NCBI GenBank assembly: GCA_037388465.1
Contig: JARRKE010000025.1
Location: 1-36,221, forward strand
Reading direction: 5' to 3'
DNA from: Gammaproteobacteria bacterium
GTDB lineage: Bacteria; Pseudomonadota; Gammaproteobacteria; SpSt-1174
Length of the DNA: 36,221 bases
Each line of letters begins with the position of its first letter. Positions within the stretch are counted from its first letter, which is position 1. The notes beneath the pieces were generated by a model. The model was given only the letters and a program-made list of their open reading frames with translations. It was not told where the DNA came from and did not search any database. The position numbers and the translations under genes were made by a program. This document shows positions 16,895 to 25,634 of the stretch, piece by piece.

Positions 16895-17833
16895 ATGCTA
16901 ATGAAGAAACTTATAAAGCTAGTTTATTCTCTGGGCATAAGAAAAAAATACGGCCAGGTAGACCGGATACATTATCTACGCCGGCTTGCAAAGAAAAAGC
17001 ATGCGCGCGACCTGTGGTATTACTCAAACAAGGATGCCGATCAGTACACCGCGGATTCCGATATGCTTGTTCTTAATGACTATCGGGGTGAAACATTCTT
17101 CTTTTACTGCAGCCTCCATCAACATACGGAACGCAGAATGTTGCTGGGAAGGCCAAACAATATACAAGGCCTGGATCTCCTTGCTCATTTTGTTCATGAC
17201 GAGCCATGCACGATCCTGGACATCGGCGCCAATGTCGGATCTTACTGCGTCCCTTTAGCCAAGGCCTTCCAACATCTCAAGGTCTATGCCTACGAACCGA
17301 ACCCTCATGCACTGAAACGGTTAAAATCGAACATTGAAGTCAACAAATTATCCAATATAACAACTCAAACGCTCGCCGCGGGCGCGAAGCCAGGCCGGCA
17401 AATGTTTCATGCAAACGCCGGCTCTGACATTGGCCTTTCTTCATTCTATGGGCTGTCGAACAAGCAACAGAATAACGACCTCATTGAAATAGAGATCGTA
17501 ACCCTCGACCAACAACATAAAAATGAAAAAAATCCCATAGTCGCAATAAAAATAGATGTACAAGGATTTGAGTACGACGTGTTGGCTGGAGCAACCCAAC
17601 TGATCACGCAACATAACCCTGCAATATTCTTTGAATACGAAGCCAATAACTTCCCTACTCAAGAAGAAGCGGAACAGAAAATAAACGAGCTGCGCGACTT
17701 CTTCAAGAGCTTGAATTACCAAACCTTTTACTTAACGAAAAAAGACTCCAGCTTAATGTTCCCCGTCGACTGGGAAGCACCACTGGATGGCGACATCCTG
17801 GCTCTCCCTCAAAACCCAAGCGCCGCGCCATAA
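16895..17833 (+). CDS. FkbM family methyltransferase
   Basis: This 312-residue protein has an FkbM-type SAM-dependent methyltransferase domain. Motif I is TILDIGANVGSYCVPLA (about residues 106-122), followed by YAYEPNPHALKRLKSNIEVN. The family's acidic IKIDVQGFEYDVLAGA segment appears near residue 220. It probably O-methylates a sugar of the core or O-chain. It is visibly richer in A and T than its neighbours, with many AAT, AAA and ATA codons, and it sits after an 84-bp gap in an otherwise overlapping series. Both facts suggest acquisition by transfer. A second ATG lies two codons in (16901). Confidence 0.87.
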   Translation: MLMKKLIKLVYSLGIRKKYGQVDRIHYLRRLAKKKHARDLWYYSNKDADQYTADSDMLVLNDYRGETFFFYCSLHQHTERRMLLGRPNNIQGLDLLAHFVHDEPCTILDIGANVGSYCVPLAKAFQHLKVYAYEPNPHALKRLKSNIEVNKLSNITTQTLAAGAKPGRQMFHANAGSDIGLSSFYGLSNKQQNNDLIEIEIVTLDQQHKNEKNPIVAIKIDVQGFEYDVLAGATQLITQHNPAIFFEYEANNFPTQEEAEQKINELRDFFKSLNYQTFYLTKKDSSLMFPVDWEAPLDGDILALPQNPSAAP

Positions 17834-17837
17834 ATAC

Positions 17838-18980
17838 ATGCATGTACTTTATGCATTTCCGGAACCCCTGCCCCTGCCTCGCGCGCGTGGGGTACAGGTG
17901 GCGCATACCCTGGCTTCGCTACTCGAAGAGGGGCAGGACGTCAGCCTTGCCTATACACCCGAGGACGGCGCACCCGACCCGCTCGGCGCCTACGAATTAC
18001 ACCCCGGCTCGGAACTGAAAAAGCTGTCCCTGTCGCGACGCGCCAGCGGCTTGCTGGGTATCCTGCCTTTGCAATCGAACCGGTTTTTCAATCAACGGCT
18101 CGTCGGCTGGCTCAGGCATGAACAGGCACAAGGTTGCGCGCCTGATGCCATCATGACCCGTCATCTCAAGACGGCCTTTGCATTGCTCAAGGCAAAAACC
18201 GGCATTCCGGTGATCTACGAGGCGCACGAGGTCTTCGCGCTCTCCGCCAGGGAAAAGCACCGCAAGTCATTCCTTCGGATGGAATCTTTCGTGCTACGAC
18301 ATGCCGCGCGGGTCATCGCCATCTCCGAAGCGCTGGCCGCGGCGCTGGCCGAACATCACGGCATCGACCGCGACTTCGATATTCTGCACAGCGGCGCCGA
18401 TCTCCCAGCGATATCGACGGACAAACCGTGGCCTGCCAGTGCGCAACATATTATTTACACGGGCAGCCTGTTCGGCTGGAAAGGGGTCGAAGATCTGGTC
18501 GCCGCTACGCGCTGGCTGCCGCAGCATCGCGTAACCATTATCGGCGGCACACTGGATGAGATTGCCCGCCTGCGCGAGCAACTGCCCGACGACGCCGAAG
18601 TGACCTTCAAACCCCAGATACCTCATGCCGAAATCCAGGCTGAGCTGGCAGGAGCGTGCATCGCCGTCCTGCCCAATCGGGCGGGTTCGATCAGCGCCTG
18701 GACCTCCCCCCTCAAACTATTCGAATACATGGGCGCCGGCTGCGCCGTCGTTGCCAGCGATCTGCCTTCGATCCGCGAAATCCTCTCACCGGACGAAGCG
18801 ATGCTGGTGCCGCCGCAGGATCCACGCGCCCTGGCCGAGGCGATACGTACGCTCACCGACAATCCGGAGCGGACCGCTGCCATGGGCCGGCATTTGCGCG
18901 AGCGCGCCAGGGAGTTCACCTGGGCCGCCCGCGGCAAGCGGCTGGTCGCGATTCTGAACGAGGCCGTGCATGCAGCCTGA
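17838..18980 (+). CDS. Glycosyltransferase family 4
   Basis: This 380-residue GT-B enzyme starts with MHVLYAFPEPLPLPRARGVQ, a GT4 acceptor-loop pattern. It continues with IYEAHEVFALS and IIYTGSLFGWKGVEDLV, and in the donor domain SPLKLFEYMGAGCAVVASDL. The ATG at 17838, 4 nt after the fkbM stop, gives the canonical N-terminus. An upstream in-frame start would lie inside fkbM. Base composition returns to high GC here. It overlaps the following GT9 gene by 11 bp. Substrate unknown. Confidence 0.87.
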   Translation: MHVLYAFPEPLPLPRARGVQVAHTLASLLEEGQDVSLAYTPEDGAPDPLGAYELHPGSELKKLSLSRRASGLLGILPLQSNRFFNQRLVGWLRHEQAQGCAPDAIMTRHLKTAFALLKAKTGIPVIYEAHEVFALSAREKHRKSFLRMESFVLRHAARVIAISEALAAALAEHHGIDRDFDILHSGADLPAISTDKPWPASAQHIIYTGSLFGWKGVEDLVAATRWLPQHRVTIIGGTLDEIARLREQLPDDAEVTFKPQIPHAEIQAELAGACIAVLPNRAGSISAWTSPLKLFEYMGAGCAVVASDLPSIREILSPDEAMLVPPQDPRALAEAIRTLTDNPERTAAMGRHLRERAREFTWAARGKRLVAILNEAVHAA

Positions 18981-19995
18981 TCCTCGCCTGCTCGAGTCCG
19001 CGCGTCGCATCCTGATCATCCGGCGCGACAACATCGGCGACCTGTTGCTGACCACGCCGTTGATCGCCGCCGTCCGCCATGCGTCGCCCGAGGCAACCGT
19101 CGCCGTGCTGGCCACCAGCTACAACGCCCCCATTCTGGCCGGGAATACCGACATCGACGCCGTATACCGTTACACCAAGGCCAAACACAGCGACCGCCCC
19201 AGGATCGCCGCCTGGGTGGACGAAGCACGCGTGTTCATGAACCTGCGCCGCCAGCATTTCGACCTGCTGATACACGCCAACCCGGTGCCTCATCCGCGTA
19301 CCGGCCGCCTGGCGCGCTTCATCAACGCCCGAGCCAGACTCGGCGTGGTCGGCGAGGGCGAACGAAAGTCCGGATTCAATCTGCCGCTGAAACCATCCGA
19401 ACTCGAAGGCACGCACCACACCGAACGGGTGTTCTCGCTGCTCAAGCCGTTGGGCGTCGAAGGATCCGCGGGGCCGCTCAAACTGTCCGCACCCGCACCC
19501 GGTGGCGAGGTTCCCGTATTGCCGAATGCCGGTCCGCACCCACTGATCGGCATTCAGCTTTCCAGCCGCAAACGCTGCAATCGCTGGCCCGAACAGTCCT
19601 ATGCGGCGCTCATCGAGGCGTTGCTGAAACACGGTTACGACGTAGCGCTGTTCTGGGCACCTGGCGCGGAGGACGACCCACGTCATCCCGGTGACGACGG
19701 GCTGGCTCAGCGCCTGCACGCACGGCAGCCGCAGACCCTGGCCATGCCGACCCGTACGCTGCCCGCACTGGTCGGCGCGCTGGCCCAGGTCGATGCGATG
19801 ATCACGCCGGATGGCGGCGCGTTGCATATCGCCGCTGCGCTGGGTAAACCCACGGTCGCGCTGTTCGGCTGCACCGACCCCGCCATCTGGGGCCCCTGGC
19901 AGGTACCGCACCGCATTTGCCGCGGCGAAACCAGCGCAACGGATATCGATCCGCTGCAGGTGGAACAGGCGCTGGCGGAGCTGCTCGACGCATGA
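18970..19995 (+). CDS. GT9 heptosyltransferase-family protein
   Basis: This 341-residue GT9 protein has RRILIIRRDNIGDLLLTTPL at the N-terminus and the C-terminal donor-site segment ITPDGGALHIAAALGKPTVA followed by LFGCTDPAIWGP. The LSSRKRCNRWP segment occupies the place of the family's substrate-binding loop. The start overlaps the upstream GT4 by 11 bp, and the stop overlaps the downstream GT4 start by 4 nt, making the third GT9-GT4 pair. The family is clear. Donor and acceptor are not. Confidence 0.86.
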   Translation: MQPDPRLLESARRILIIRRDNIGDLLLTTPLIAAVRHASPEATVAVLATSYNAPILAGNTDIDAVYRYTKAKHSDRPRIAAWVDEARVFMNLRRQHFDLLIHANPVPHPRTGRLARFINARARLGVVGEGERKSGFNLPLKPSELEGTHHTERVFSLLKPLGVEGSAGPLKLSAPAPGGEVPVLPNAGPHPLIGIQLSSRKRCNRWPEQSYAALIEALLKHGYDVALFWAPGAEDDPRHPGDDGLAQRLHARQPQTLAMPTRTLPALVGALAQVDAMITPDGGALHIAAALGKPTVALFGCTDPAIWGPWQVPHRICRGETSATDIDPLQVEQALAELLDA

Positions 19996-21146
19996 AACGC
20001 CGCCCCGAACTTTTATTGATCCGCCAGAAGTACACGCCCTTCGGTGGCGCGGAACGCTTTTTGGAACGCGCCCTCGACGCCCTGGCCGCGCGTGGCGTGC
20101 AGCTGTCGGTCATCGCCCGCGCATGGCAGCCTCAGGCGGGCGTGGAACTGATCCCCTGCCGCCCCTTTCACATCGGCCGGCTGTGGCGCGACTGGGCCTT
20201 CGGTCGCCGCGCCTGCCAGCTGGTCGCCGAACATCCGCAGGCACTGGTGCAATCGCACGAGCGCCTGCCCTGCTGCGACCTCTATCGTGCCGGCGATGGC
20301 ACGCATCGCGGCTGGCTGCGCCAGCGCGCCCGGCTACGCGGCCAGGGCGGGCGACTGCTGCAGGCGCTCTCTCCCTATCACCGCCATACCCTGCATGCGG
20401 AAAGGCAGCTGTTTGCCAGTCCGCGCCTCAAGGCCGTCATCTGTAATTCGGAAATGGTGCGCAGGGAGATCATCGAATTCTTCGGCGTGTCCGAGGACAA
20501 GCTGCACGTGATCTACAACGGCGTGGACACGGAACGCTTTCATCCCCGTTTGCGCGAAACGCACCGTCAGGCCGTGCGCGAACAATGGGGTGTTCCGGAC
20601 GATGCAATCCTTTATCTGTTCGTCGGTTCGGGCTTCGCCCGCAAGGGGCTGGACGGTCTGCTTGACGCATTGAGCCGCCAGCCGGACGACGCCCATCTGC
20701 TGGTGGTGGGCAAGGATCGCGAACTGCCGCATTATCGAAGACTTGCGGCCAAGCTGGGCATTGCGGACCGCGCGCACTTTACCGGCCCGCAACCCGCGAC
20801 CGAGCCGTTCTACGGTGCCGCCGACGTACTGGCGCTGCCGACCCTGTACGATCCGTTCCCCAACGTCATCATGGAGGCAATGGCCAGCAGCCTGCCCATC
20901 GTCACCAGCTATCAATGCGGTGCGGCCGACCTGATTCGCGATGGGGAAAACGGAGCGGTCTGCGACGCCCTGGACTACACCGGTCTGGCGGACCGTCTGC
21001 AGGCCCTGCGCGACCCCCAACTGCGTGCCAGCCACGGCGAGGCCATGCGCGAGATCGCGGCGGGGCTGACCCTGGATGCGATGAGCGAAAAACTTATCCG
21101 GCTTTACGAGATGCTGCTGGCACGGTCTGATCCTGACCACGGCTAG
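19992..21146 (+). CDS. Glycosyltransferase family 4, WaaG-like
   Basis: This 384-residue GT-B enzyme resembles the E. coli LPS glucosyltransferase WaaG: KYTPFGGAERFLERALDAL at the N-terminus, a mid-region with SPYHRHTLHAERQLF, then VGSGFARKGLDGLLDAL and DPFPNVIMEAMASSLPIV. WaaG adds the first outer-core glucose to heptose II from UDP-glucose, and that is the best guess here. I chose the ATG at 19992 because it overlaps the GT9 stop (ATGA) and begins the conserved N-terminus. A longer in-frame start lies inside the GT9 gene. The last 53 bp overlap the 3' end of the convergent O-antigen-ligase-like gene. Confidence 0.84.
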   Translation: MKRRPELLLIRQKYTPFGGAERFLERALDALAARGVQLSVIARAWQPQAGVELIPCRPFHIGRLWRDWAFGRRACQLVAEHPQALVQSHERLPCCDLYRAGDGTHRGWLRQRARLRGQGGRLLQALSPYHRHTLHAERQLFASPRLKAVICNSEMVRREIIEFFGVSEDKLHVIYNGVDTERFHPRLRETHRQAVREQWGVPDDAILYLFVGSGFARKGLDGLLDALSRQPDDAHLLVVGKDRELPHYRRLAAKLGIADRAHFTGPQPATEPFYGAADVLALPTLYDPFPNVIMEAMASSLPIVTSYQCGAADLIRDGENGAVCDALDYTGLADRLQALRDPQLRASHGEAMREIAAGLTLDAMSEKLIRLYEMLLARSDPDHG

Positions 21147-22536
21147 ACTGGCGTACCAGCCAGGCTGCGCAGACTGCGCCCAGCACGAACATCAGCATTT
21201 CCATGGTGTTGTTGAACAAGGTGAATCTGGCAAAGCTGGCAAGAACGCTCTTCGCAACGAGCAACGCGACCGGAAAATAAATCCACTCGCCCTTGACCGT
21301 CCTTTCAAGGCAGACCCAGGCCGCATAGCCGAGCAGCGACATCATCAACAACAAACCGGGGATACCCGCACCGATCCCGATGGACCAGAAACTGTTTTCC
21401 GCGCGCGTTACGCTGATATCCCGCCCGGGATAATCGAGCTTCAGTGCATGACCCAGGGCCGACCGCGAATAGCCGACACCCAAAGGATGGCGGATGATCT
21501 CGTCCAGCGAGGCATGCAGCCAGGCCACACGGAGGTAATTGGAGATATCGACGCGCTTACCATTGGGCAGGCGCGGCACGCAGTCGGCCCCATGCTCCCA
21601 GTCGCATACCACCAGCCAGGCATCGTGCGACTGAATGTCCCAGGCGATCGGGAAGGTTTCACCGAAGGTCTTCCAGCGCGGATCGCGTTGCACGTAACCC
21701 ATCACGACCGTAACCACGACGACCAGGCCCAGCACCGTCGCCGCAATCCGCCACAGCCTGAAACGTTTACCGCCCAGTACGGCGCGGTACACCCAGGGCG
21801 TGAATACCGCCGCGGCCATGACCAGGATAATCACCAACGCCGTGCGCATGTTCTGTATGTACAGGCCAAACAGGGTCAGCAGCAGCACCGCGCCCCAGCC
21901 GAGCCAACTGCGCTGGAACAGCCAGCGGCGCGTACGGATGCGCGCCAGGGCGTCGGCCATCAGGAACATGGCGAAGGTCACCGTCGTCATGGACATGTTG
22001 TTGAGGCCGTTGCGCAGCGTACCGGTCAGCCCGCCCCAGCGGTTCGGCAGCACACCGTCCTGCGTCCAGCGCCACAGCGACATCACCAGCAATGCGGCCA
22101 GCAAAAACCACATACCCCAATACACCGCAGCCAGCACGGGCTTGAGTTTGTTATCCAGCGCCATCACGACTACGTAGGCCGTCAGAAAGCTGGCCACCTG
22201 CAGCCCCCATTGGCTGCGCAGCTCGTTCAGCGCCAGTTCGGGATACGGCGCGATGAACCAGGCCTGCATATACACCCAGACCGTGAAGGCCGCGACCAGA
22301 GCCAACAGTATCCAGTGCTCACGGCGGGCATGCGTAACCGGCAGGTCGCCGTACTCGTGACGTACGGCGCGCCGGCGCCAGGCGACCATCACGCCGCCGA
22401 CCAGCAACAGAAACAGAAACAGATAGCGCGCGGCCGGCATATCCGGAATGGGCCAGACCACTACCAGTGCGCTGATCAGCAGCAGCAGGAAGCGTTGTCC
22501 CCAGGAGGAGCGGCCAAGGATCTCAAGGTAATTCAT
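21094..22536 (-). CDS. O-antigen ligase / polymerase family membrane protein (WaaL-like)
   Basis: This 480-residue protein has about ten hydrophobic helices and one long periplasmic loop (about residues 280-385). That is the layout of the Wzy_C / O-antigen ligase family. The loop includes an IIRHPLGVGYSRSALGH segment followed by VTRAENSFWSIGIGAGIPG. In many relatives this last motif is H-N-x-x-L; here the His position reads Glu (AENSFW). The role would be joining undecaprenyl-linked O-chain to the lipid A core at the periplasmic face, or polymerising it. The ATG directly follows the GT2 stop (TGAATG). The 3' end runs 53 bp into the convergent WaaG-like gene. Confidence 0.8.
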   Translation of the reverse strand: MNYLEILGRSSWGQRFLLLLISALVVVWPIPDMPAARYLFLFLLLVGGVMVAWRRRAVRHEYGDLPVTHARREHWILLALVAAFTVWVYMQAWFIAPYPELALNELRSQWGLQVASFLTAYVVVMALDNKLKPVLAAVYWGMWFLLAALLVMSLWRWTQDGVLPNRWGGLTGTLRNGLNNMSMTTVTFAMFLMADALARIRTRRWLFQRSWLGWGAVLLLTLFGLYIQNMRTALVIILVMAAAVFTPWVYRAVLGGKRFRLWRIAATVLGLVVVVTVVMGYVQRDPRWKTFGETFPIAWDIQSHDAWLVVCDWEHGADCVPRLPNGKRVDISNYLRVAWLHASLDEIIRHPLGVGYSRSALGHALKLDYPGRDISVTRAENSFWSIGIGAGIPGLLLMMSLLGYAAWVCLERTVKGEWIYFPVALLVAKSVLASFARFTLFNNTMEMLMFVLGAVCAAWLVRQSSRGQDQTVPAASRKAG

Positions 22537-23295
22537 TCATGTCCCGCTTTTGGTATACAGCTCGCGCAGCTTGGCGTATTTCATGAAGCTGTTGAAGCAG
22601 CCGATGGCGATATGGATCAGACCGGGCACCCCGTCCAGGAAACCGCGCCGTACGACGTAGAACTTGATGAAGCGCAGCGTCGGGCTCAGCAGCAGCCTGG
22701 CCACGCCGGCGCGCTTGCCACGCCGGTACAGCGCCTTGGCCTGCAGGCTGGTATAGCGGTTCTGCTTGTGCAGATAGTCGGCCAGGCCTTCCTCGGATTC
22801 GTGCAGCAGGTCGCCGCTCAAGCGGGCCGGCGGTGTTTCACTCACCACCTTTTCGTGCACCGGATCCTCGCTCCAGCCCGCACGGCGACGGTCGAACAGG
22901 CGCAGGCTCCAGTCCGGATAGCCTTCGCCGTGCCGCAACCAGCGGCCGAGAAAACGATTGCAGCGCGGCATTTCGTAGGCGACCGCCGCCGGCGCCTTCA
23001 ACGCAGACTGTATCGACTCGCGCAGCGCATCGCTGATACGTTCGTCGGCATCGATGCACAACACCCAGTCGTGGCCCGCCTGCTCCACGGCAAAGCGCTT
23101 CTGGGCACCGAAACCCAGCCACTCCTGATGCAGCACACGGGCACCCATCTGCTCGGCGACCCGGACCGTCGCGTCCGTACTGCCGGAATCGACCAGCAGC
23201 ACCTCGTCCGCAAAAGCGGCGCTGGCCAGACAGGCCGGCAGGGCTGCTTCCTCGTTGCAGGCGATGATGACGACGCTGAGCGGTGTATCGGCCAT
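22537..23295 (-). CDS. Glycosyltransferase family 2, WaaE/KdtX-like
   Basis: This 252-residue GT-A enzyme has LSVVIIACNEEAALPACLAS, VLLVDSGSTDAT and the metal-binding CIDADERIS motif. DWSLRLFDRRRAGWSEDPVHEKV is also present, read as DWSLRLFDRR then GWSEDPVHEKV. It matches the WaaE/KdtX type, which in Klebsiella and Serratia adds glucose to heptose I of the inner core. The ATG at 23295 (MADTPLSVV) is preferred over an in-frame start 16 codons upstream that would reach into waaC. The gene lies 11 bp after waaC and immediately before the ligase-like gene, consistent with cotranscription. Confidence 0.86.
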   Translation of the reverse strand: MADTPLSVVIIACNEEAALPACLASAAFADEVLLVDSGSTDATVRVAEQMGARVLHQEWLGFGAQKRFAVEQAGHDWVLCIDADERISDALRESIQSALKAPAAVAYEMPRCNRFLGRWLRHGEGYPDWSLRLFDRRRAGWSEDPVHEKVVSETPPARLSGDLLHESEEGLADYLHKQNRYTSLQAKALYRRGKRAGVARLLLSPTLRFIKFYVVRRGFLDGVPGLIHIAIGCFNSFMKYAKLRELYTKSGT

Positions 23296-23306
23296 GGGCG
23301 GTGAAT

Positions 23307-24323
23307 TTATGCGATCCGGAGATGGGATGCCATGGCCCGCCACACCCGCTCCGGCGTCATGGCCTCATAGCAGGCCGGCCTGACGCTGGACGCAGCGGTG
23401 TAGCGGCATTCGCGCCGCAGACAGGGTGAACAGGGGAAGTCGGCGTTGAGATGGATCTGGTTTTCGCCGTAGGTGCCGGTGAGCGCGGGGCGGGTGGCAC
23501 CGTACAGGATCACCGCCGGCACCGACAACGCCGCCGCCAGATGCGCAAGACCGGTGTCGACGCCGACCACGCCGCGGGCCGCGGCTATGGTCGCGGCCAG
23601 TTCGGACAGACCCAGGCGCGGCAGCACCCGGGCCCCGCTGATTTCGGCGATGCGCCGGGCGCGCTCGTGCTCGGCATCACTGCCCCAGGGCAGCAGCACT
23701 TCCAGCCCGGCGGACGCGGCCTGCCCGGCCAGCGTCTTCCAGTAGCTTTCCGGCCACTGCTTGCTCGGCCAGGTGGTGCCATGCAAAAAGACCAGCGACT
23801 GCCGAGCCGTATCGACCGCCGGCAGACGATCCCGCGCAATGCCGTAATCGACCGGCGTCTGCGGTACGGGATAACCCAGCGCCGCGGCGAACAACGCGCG
23901 CAGCCGGACCACGGCATGCTGCCCCTTGGGGACGTCGATGCGCTGCCGGTAGGCGAGTGCCGCCAGCGGCTCGCGCGCCGAATGGCGGTTCAGTCCGGCC
24001 CGCGGGCCGCGCGCCAGACGGGCAACCACCGCGCTTTTGATCAGCCCCTGCGCATCCAGCACCAGGTCGTAACGTTGCGCGCGCAGCCGTTTGCGGAACG
24101 CCCGGCGCTCGTCGCGCGACCCGGCCCAGTCACGGCGCCAGCGGCGCTGCGCGATGGGGATGACCTGATCCACGGCCGGATGCCAGGCCGGCACCTCGCT
24201 GAAGGCCTCCTCCACCACCCAGTCGAACCGCACGTCGGGCAAGGCCCGTTGCGCATCCGTCACCGCGGCCAGGGCGTGAACGACGTCCCCGAGCGAGGAC
24301 ATCTTGATGAGCAGGACGCGCAT
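23307..24323 (-). CDS. waaC: LPS heptosyltransferase I
   Basis: WaaC transfers the first heptose from ADP-heptose to Kdo. The 338 residues compare with 319 in E. coli. Family motifs are MRVLLIKMSSLGDVVHALAA, RFDWVVEEAF, DAQGLIKSAVVARLA, FLHGTTWPSKQWPESYW and the donor-site GVDTGLAHLAAALSVPAV followed by LYGATRP. A Cys-rich segment FPCSPCLRRECRY is also present. The ATG at 24323 overlaps the waaF stop (TGATG). Much longer upstream extensions in the same frame run through waaF and are not real. Confidence 0.95.
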   Translation of the reverse strand: MRVLLIKMSSLGDVVHALAAVTDAQRALPDVRFDWVVEEAFSEVPAWHPAVDQVIPIAQRRWRRDWAGSRDERRAFRKRLRAQRYDLVLDAQGLIKSAVVARLARGPRAGLNRHSAREPLAALAYRQRIDVPKGQHAVVRLRALFAAALGYPVPQTPVDYGIARDRLPAVDTARQSLVFLHGTTWPSKQWPESYWKTLAGQAASAGLEVLLPWGSDAEHERARRIAEISGARVLPRLGLSELAATIAAARGVVGVDTGLAHLAAALSVPAVILYGATRPALTGTYGENQIHLNADFPCSPCLRRECRYTAASSVRPACYEAMTPERVWRAMASHLRIA

Positions 24324-25351
24324 CAGACGGTCAGGACATGCAGACTGGCGAGCACTCGCTCCGGCGCCAGCTGGTTGAGACAGTTGGTGTGGCCCAGCGG
24401 ACATTCGCGCTCGAAACAGGGGCTGCAGTTGAGCCCGAGACGTTCGATGCGGGCACGCTCGCTCATCGGCGGGGTAAAACCGGGATCGGATGAACCGTAC
24501 ACGGCCACCAGCGGCCGTCCGAGGGCGGCGGCCACGTGCATCAGCCCGGAATCGTTGCTGACCACGGCCGCGGCCAGCGACAGCAGATCGATGGCTTCGC
24601 CCAGGCTGGTCTGACCGGCGAGGTTTACGCAACCCTCGCCGGCCTGGGCGCAGACCTGCGCGGCGATGTCCGCATCCTTGCCGGAACCGAATACCCACAC
24701 GCGCCAGCCGGCCGCCAGCCGGTCGCGGGCGACGGCGGCGAAATGCCCGGCCGGCCAGCGCTTGGCGGGGCCGTATTCGGCACCGGGGCACAACGCCAGG
24801 ACCGGGCGGTCCACATCCAGCTCCAGACGCTGCAGCGCCGCGTCGCGCGCCGATTCGTCCACCTGCAGCGACGGCCGGGGACAGTCGGGCGGCAGCGCAC
24901 TGTCCGCCGGCAGGCCCAGCGCCACGAAGCGCTGCACCGTCTGCGGCAGCGCGGTCTTGTTCAGGAGGCGCCGGTCGTTGAGCAGTCCGTAGCGCAATTC
25001 GCCACGATACCCGGTGCGGCGCGGAATGCGGGCGAAGTACGGAATCAGCGCCGACTTGAAGGAATTGGGCAGCACGATCACCTGCCCGTAGCGCTCACCG
25101 CGCAGCAGGCGGCCGAGTTCACGCCGCACGCCCAGCTTGAGCTGACCGTGTCCCAGCGGCTGGATGATCGACTTGCGCACCTCCGGCATGCGCGCGAGTA
25201 GCGGTTCGCTCCAGCGCGGCGCCAGCACGTCGATGGCCAGACCCGGCTGGCGGCGGGCCAGGGTGATGAACAGCGACTGGGCGAGCACCATGTCGCCGAC
25301 CCAGGAGGGGCCGACGATCAGGCAGGAAGAATCAGAGTTGGGTTCCGGCAT
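24323..25351 (-). CDS. waaF: LPS heptosyltransferase II
   Basis: WaaF adds the second heptose to heptose I. The 342 residues match E. coli WaaF (348) throughout: IVGPSWVGDMVLAQSLFITL, VLPNSFKSALIPYFARIPRR, TGYRGELRYGLLND, LCPGAEYGPAKRWP, SNDSGLMHVAAALGRPLVA and YGSSDPGFTPP. The C-terminus has CSPCFERECPLGHTNCL. It lies upstream of waaC with a TGATG overlap and follows the small zinc-finger gene after 34 bp. Confidence 0.96.
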   Translation of the reverse strand: MPEPNSDSSCLIVGPSWVGDMVLAQSLFITLARRQPGLAIDVLAPRWSEPLLARMPEVRKSIIQPLGHGQLKLGVRRELGRLLRGERYGQVIVLPNSFKSALIPYFARIPRRTGYRGELRYGLLNDRRLLNKTALPQTVQRFVALGLPADSALPPDCPRPSLQVDESARDAALQRLELDVDRPVLALCPGAEYGPAKRWPAGHFAAVARDRLAAGWRVWVFGSGKDADIAAQVCAQAGEGCVNLAGQTSLGEAIDLLSLAAAVVSNDSGLMHVAAALGRPLVAVYGSSDPGFTPPMSERARIERLGLNCSPCFERECPLGHTNCLNQLAPERVLASLHVLTV

Positions 25352-25385
25352 GCAGTCGGGCCGGCCCGGGACGGACCGGCGTCAG

Positions 25386-25604
25386 TCAGTCCTTGAGTAC
25401 GTACAGCGTGCCGCAGTAAGGACAGATCATCTGATGGTCGGGATCGTCCTGGATCGGAATGTAGACGCGCGGATGGGAATTCCACAGCGAGGTCCCCGGC
25501 TGCGGGCAGTGCAGCGGCAGGTCGGCACGGGTGATCTCCACCCGTGCCTGCGCGTTCGAAGTTCGATACTGATCCTGATGGTCAGCGGTGTGCGGGTTGG
25601 GCAT
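25386..25604 (-). CDS. Small CHCC zinc-finger domain protein
   Basis: This 72-residue protein has the zf-CHCC signature in its second half: LHCPQPGTSLWNSHPRVYIP then HQMICPYCGTLYVLKD, where Cys, His, Cys and Cys would bind one zinc. Small proteins of this type are commonly found near waaF and ilvE in gammaproteobacteria and resemble the zinc-finger subunit of respiratory complex I. Their role in this context is not known. It sits 30 bp downstream of ilvE on the same strand. Confidence 0.85.
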   Translation of the reverse strand: MPNPHTADHQDQYRTSNAQARVEITRADLPLHCPQPGTSLWNSHPRVYIPIQDDPDHQMICPYCGTLYVLKD

Positions 25605-25634
25605 GGTGTTTCCTCGGCTTGAATGCTGCGCGCC

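Noticed and set aside
23307-24791. 494-codon version of waaC starting inside waaF
   Set aside because: The first 156 codons are out-of-frame waaF. The ATG at 24323 gives the normal WaaC start and length.
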